Shown: one piece after another, positions 61,009-64,000 of the stretch | Position numbering within the stretch: the stretch's first letter is position 1 | Layout: every line of letters starts with the position of its first letter | Assembly: GCA_015099395.1 (NCBI GenBank) | Contig: AP024096.1 | Location: 1,178,001-1,242,000, forward strand | Direction of reading: 5' to 3' | DNA length: 64,000 nt | From: Ktedonobacteria bacterium brp13 | Lineage (GTDB): Bacteria; Chloroflexota; Ktedonobacteria; Ktedonobacterales; Ktedonobacteraceae | Notes under the pieces: model-generated | Databases searched by the model: none | What the model was told of the DNA's origin: nothing | Seen by the model: only the letters and a program-made list of their open reading frames with translations | Program-made: the position numbers and the translations under genes

Positions 61009-62358
61009 ATGGAGATTCAACAGATTGTGGAGCGTGCTGGCAAGGCCGATCTGCGCCTTGTACGCTTCCTCTATTGCGATAATGGTGGGATCATTCGTGG
61101 AAAGGCAACGAGTGTCGGGAAGCTTGCGAGCAGGATGTCTGAGGGTATTGGGCAGACGTTGGCGATGCAGGCGTTTACCAGTGTAGAGACATTGGCTCAT
61201 GTTGAGGGGATGGGACCGATTGGTGAGTTCCGCTTATTACCTGATCCTGACACCTTTGTTATTTTGCCGTATGTGCCGCATGCAGGCACTATGTTCTGTG
61301 ACATGGTGCGTACCGATGGCCTCCCCTGGGAGGCGTGTCCGCGCTCGTTTTTGAAGCGTATGAAGGCGCAATTGACCCGCGAGGGGCTGCGTGCTGAGGC
61401 TGCTATTGAGCACGAGTTTTACCTGGCACGTGAGCAGCAAGGCCGTTTTGTTCCTGCGGATACGAGCTTATGTTATAGCAGTATCGGTTTTGATGCGCAA
61501 GCGGAGGTAGTAGATGGGATATTAGAGGCGCTAGAGGGTGCTGGTCTCTCGCTTGAGCTTTTCCATCCCGAGTTAGGGCCGAGCCAGCAGGAGCTATCGA
61601 TTCGTCACAATAGTATCCTTAAAGCGGCTGATAATGTCTGTCTTGTGCGTGAGATGATACGTGGCGTGGCTCGGCAATCTCAATTATACGCGACCTTTGC
61701 GCCTAAACCATTTCTTGATCAGGCTGGCAGCGGTGCGCATATTCATGTAAGTTTGTGGGAAAAGGGCAGTGCAAAGAATCTCTTCTACGATGCGCAAGAG
61801 CGTGGAGGATTGAGTCAATGCGGCCGCTATTTTATTGGTGGTGTCCTTCGCCATTTGTGTGGCTTGCTGGCTCTGACATGTGCCAGCCCGAACTCGTATC
61901 GCCGTCTCTTACCTCATTACTGGAGCTCGGCCTATAGTATTTATGGCTTTGATAACCGTGAGGCAGCTATTCGTGTGCCTTCGCTTTTTAAAGGTCGTGA
62001 GGCAACATCTATCAACCTTGAATTGAAGCCATCCGACCACAGCGGGAACCCCTACCTTGCTATTGGAGCCCTGATAGCTGCTGGCCTCGATGGTCTGCAC
62101 AACCAGATCGATCCGGGAGAGTCGGTCGATGTCGATCCTGCTGATCTCAGCGATGAGGAGCGTGAACGACGTGGTATTGAGCGTTTGCCTGCCTCATTAG
62201 ACGAGGCGCTCGACGCACTGGAGCAGGATCAGGTCTTGCTTGCTGCTCTGGGTCCGCTGCTGGCAACCTCTTATATTGCTGTCAAGCGCAGTGAGGCTGC
62301 ATATTTTGCGGATAAAACTCCTGAAGAGGAGGCACGGCAGCACTTCTACAAGTATTAA
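61009..62358 (+). CDS. Glutamine synthetase-family ligase
   Basis: 449 residues. LVRFLYCDNGGIIRGKAT is the N-terminal beta-grasp signature, EHEFYLA and ELGPSQQELS carry metal- and ATP-binding Glu residues, GSGAHIHVSLW is the glutamate-side motif and SPNSYRRLLPHYWSSAY follows. The Tyr adenylylation site of class I-beta enzymes is not evident. The family includes gamma-glutamylpolyamine synthetases and other gamma-glutamyl ligases besides GlnA, and I cannot tell which this is. GCATAAGGAG lies before the ATG. The TAA stop is the first codon of cloverleaf repeat copy D. Confidence 0.88.
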   Translation: MEIQQIVERAGKADLRLVRFLYCDNGGIIRGKATSVGKLASRMSEGIGQTLAMQAFTSVETLAHVEGMGPIGEFRLLPDPDTFVILPYVPHAGTMFCDMVRTDGLPWEACPRSFLKRMKAQLTREGLRAEAAIEHEFYLAREQQGRFVPADTSLCYSSIGFDAQAEVVDGILEALEGAGLSLELFHPELGPSQQELSIRHNSILKAADNVCLVREMIRGVARQSQLYATFAPKPFLDQAGSGAHIHVSLWEKGSAKNLFYDAQERGGLSQCGRYFIGGVLRHLCGLLALTCASPNSYRRLLPHYWSSAYSIYGFDNREAAIRVPSLFKGREATSINLELKPSDHSGNPYLAIGALIAAGLDGLHNQIDPGESVDVDPADLSDEERERRGIERLPASLDEALDALEQDQVLLAALGPLLATSYIAVKRSEAAYFADKTPEEEARQHFYKY

Positions 62359-62430
62359 GATCTTATTCCGAAAACCAACGCGACTGGCGTCGTTAGTGCT
62401 CGCACACGCAAGTTCTCGGATCAGTAGTAA
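62356..62430 (+). repeat. Cloverleaf repeat, copy D
   Basis: A 75-bp copy, from TAAGATCTTATTCCGAAAACC to CGGATCAGTAGTAA. Stems: CCGAAAAC/GTTCTCGG (one mismatch), GCGAC/GTCGT, and GTGC/GCAC. Its first three bases are the stop codon of the glutamine-synthetase-family gene. Confidence 0.85.
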
Positions 62431-62512
62431 GCATAGTTTTACACCTATCACTGACCTCTTTTAGTTGCGCAACAATACTATGGAACAATGAATGGAACAA
62501 TCTAAGAGCGGT

Positions 62513-63355
62513 TCAATCTGCATCGACGCTGGCATAGTAACGATAATCATCAACGTGATCCATGTTAACGTAGCGGCTATAGTGGCTATCGCGTAGGCGT
62601 GAACTGATACGGTTTTCCATATCGTCCAGTGAGAGGTTTGTCGTGATAATAGTGTCCAGTAGATTGTTATAGCGATGGTTAATCAATTGAAACAATTTCT
62701 CGCCTGTCCAGGCGGTTGGATTCTGTGCGCCAAGGTCATCCAGTATGAGCAGATCGACTTCCTTCATCATTGTAAACAACTTATCGTATCTGGTATCAGA
62801 ATTTGGCGCAAAGGTAGCGCGTAGATGATCTAGTAGATCCGGTACGACCTGGAAGAGTACTGTTTTATCATTTTCAAGGTATTGTCGGGCAGTGGCTACC
62901 GCCAGGTGAGTCTTGCCACAGCCATTATGCCCCTTGAGGACCAGGAAATTTTGCTTACTGCTCTGGAATTTCTGCGCAGCCTCCAGTGCCTCCTGAACGC
63001 CATTAGCGAGGCCATTGAAACTATCAAATGTAGCGTTGATTAGCTGTGCTGTTGTCCCAATGCATGAGAGCTTGAGCAAGTACTGTTTCTGCTGTTCGCG
63101 AAGCTCCTTTTCCTTGCAGGCGCAGAACTTTGTTTTCCCGAAGTTACTATGCCAGACAGGCACGTCGTAACGTAGGTAGAGGGCATCGTTGCATATCGTG
63201 CAATTAACTTCTTTGACTGGCCTTGGTGGTTCTTTGTGTGTGTCCTTATCTTTGCCGTTGTCTTTAGCTTTATCCCTGTCTTTACGCTTTTTGCGCAATT
63301 CTTCATATGCCTTTGCTATCTCGTATTTTATGTGATCTGGATCTTCACCAAACAT
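62513..63355 (-). CDS. DnaC/IstB-like ATPase, probable helicase loader
   Basis: 280 residues. An N-terminal zinc-binding part (CTICNDALYLRYD ... FCACKEKE, about residues 57-90) is followed by an AAA+ domain: Walker A LKGHNGCGKTHL near 141, Walker B LLILDDLGAQNPTAW near 198, sensor I in IITTNLSL and sensor-like RISSRLRD with an Arg finger. This is the DnaC/DnaI layout, which loads the replicative helicase; IstB-type transposase helpers look similar, but no istA is present. It follows the edge gene by 13 bp and is likely in one operon with it. Confidence 0.85.
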   Translation of the reverse strand: MFGEDPDHIKYEIAKAYEELRKKRKDRDKAKDNGKDKDTHKEPPRPVKEVNCTICNDALYLRYDVPVWHSNFGKTKFCACKEKELREQQKQYLLKLSCIGTTAQLINATFDSFNGLANGVQEALEAAQKFQSSKQNFLVLKGHNGCGKTHLAVATARQYLENDKTVLFQVVPDLLDHLRATFAPNSDTRYDKLFTMMKEVDLLILDDLGAQNPTAWTGEKLFQLINHRYNNLLDTIITTNLSLDDMENRISSRLRDSHYSRYVNMDHVDDYRYYASVDAD

Positions 63356-63368
63356 GTATTACGTCTCC

Positions 63369-64000
63369 CTATGGTTTTAGTGCCTTTTTGAAGGCTGGAA
63401 TGAGTGTATCGATAAGATACGCTTTCCAGTTCTCGGTACTGCTGAACAGACCATCTGTGCGGTATGGACTGATGGCTCTAGTATCTACCTGGGCGATGAC
63501 GATGAAGGAATCTCGTCGCTCTTGAATGCGTGTCTTGACGCTATAGTTATGCTCCTGGCAGTCTGTTTCTATCAAGCGTGCAAGCCGTTCTGCCTGTATC
63601 CTGTCTGCAAATCCCCCTGCCTGATTGGTATCAATGGCTGCTTGATGATATTTTGCATGCTGGGAAGCCTGGTTATAAGCGGTTTTAGCGTGTACTTTCT
63701 CGGATTGTGATGGTATGGCTACTGCTTGTTGCTCGTTCGCTTCTTTCTGGACTTTCTCTTCGATCTCACTCCACGAGTAGTTTGTGTAAAGCCAACGTGT
63801 GACCTCTTTGGGGATGCTTTTTCGCGAAGCTGTGTAGAGTTGGTAATCGTGGTTGAAGAAGGCACCGGGGTTGTTTGGCTTACCACGGCGGTCGGGAAAG
63901 TAACTGCGTACAATCACGCTGATAGTGGCGGCCCGCACAGCCAGCGCATCTTCTCTGAGCCGAGAGATACACAATCCCACCGATTTTGTGCTACCATCGA
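63369..64000 (-). CDS. Partial gene, probable replication-associated protein (runs off the window)
   Basis: At least 210 residues, open to the right edge, so the start is not seen; a GTG at 63980 is just an internal candidate. The visible part (SRLREDALAVRAATISVIV, PNNPGAFFNHDYQLY, FADRIQAERLARLIETDCQE) is helical and hydrophilic. Its place directly before a DnaC-like gene resembles dnaD/dnaB-type primosome or replication-initiation genes, but I do not recognise the family. Confidence 0.6.
   Translation of the reverse strand, partial: DGSTKSVGLCISRLREDALAVRAATISVIVRSYFPDRRGKPNNPGAFFNHDYQLYTASRKSIPKEVTRWLYTNYSWSEIEEKVQKEANEQQAVAIPSQSEKVHAKTAYNQASQHAKYHQAAIDTNQAGGFADRIQAERLARLIETDCQEHNYSVKTRIQERRDSFIVIAQVDTRAISPYRTDGLFSSTENWKAYLIDTLIPAFKKALKP

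Overview
This 64 kb window looks like chromosomal DNA of a large-genome Chloroflexota bacterium. I favour a Ktedonobacteria-like organism. This is inference from style, not from a marker gene: moderate G+C, many single genes with wide gaps, several PQQ-type propellers, an Agl23/TIGR03663-like membrane protein, two P450s, STAND/TIR/caspase-like signalling proteins, Uma2 and NERD proteins, TnpB-type insertion sequences and several families of short palindromic repeats. I saw no rRNA, tRNA or CRISPR array.

Layout. 0.2-9.3 kb: phosphotransferase, selD, a GT20 trehalose-6-phosphate synthase-like gene, a P450, a multi-spanning membrane protein and a NERD protein. 9.5-16.2 kb: a complete cytochrome bd unit on the minus strand (cydD-cydC-cydA-cydB) behind a NUDIX gene. 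16.4-23.4 kb: amidotransferase, Uma2 protein, a 16-repeat PQQ-like propeller, a metallophosphoesterase and a methyltransferase. 23.6-26.8 kb: a TPP riboswitch with an intrinsic terminator controlling a three-gene ABC importer of the ThiXYZ (thiamine precursor) type.

26.8-32.4 kb is a nested mobile region. A 3.8 kb transposon with two overlapping tyrosine recombinases (Tn554-like layout) sits inside a tnpB gene and splits it at the codons for its last RuvC catalytic motif. Then come a MOSC protein, BIME-like repeat composites and several small unknown genes (32.5-36.3 kb), a cysteine desulfurase, a P-loop kinase gene enclosed by 23-bp inverted repeats, a tandem-duplicated DUF305 protein with a YncE-like propeller, a short-form 6-phosphogluconate dehydrogenase and a glucokinase-like protein with an altered phosphate loop (36.5-44 kb), then a second P450 and a HAD phosphatase (45-47 kb).

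48.5-56.7 kb holds the most unusual block. A 1273-residue TIR-STAND-transmembrane-beta-helix receptor-like protein is followed by a divergent pair: a caspase-like/PQQ-propeller fusion and a caspase-like/TIR fusion. Both caspase-like domains carry Tyr where the catalytic His is expected. These three genes are the best candidate for an undescribed signalling or defence system.

56.8-64 kb: a NicT-type Ni/Co transporter, a tightly overlapped YtrA-type GntR operon with a probable 44-residue membrane peptide gene, an alpha/beta hydrolase, a stand-alone response regulator, a glutamine-synthetase-family ligase, and a DnaC-like helicase loader behind a gene that runs off the right edge.

A ~74-bp cloverleaf-forming repeat occurs four times, with a fifth partial copy. 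It supplies the stop codon of three genes and probably the -10 box of the thiamine operon.
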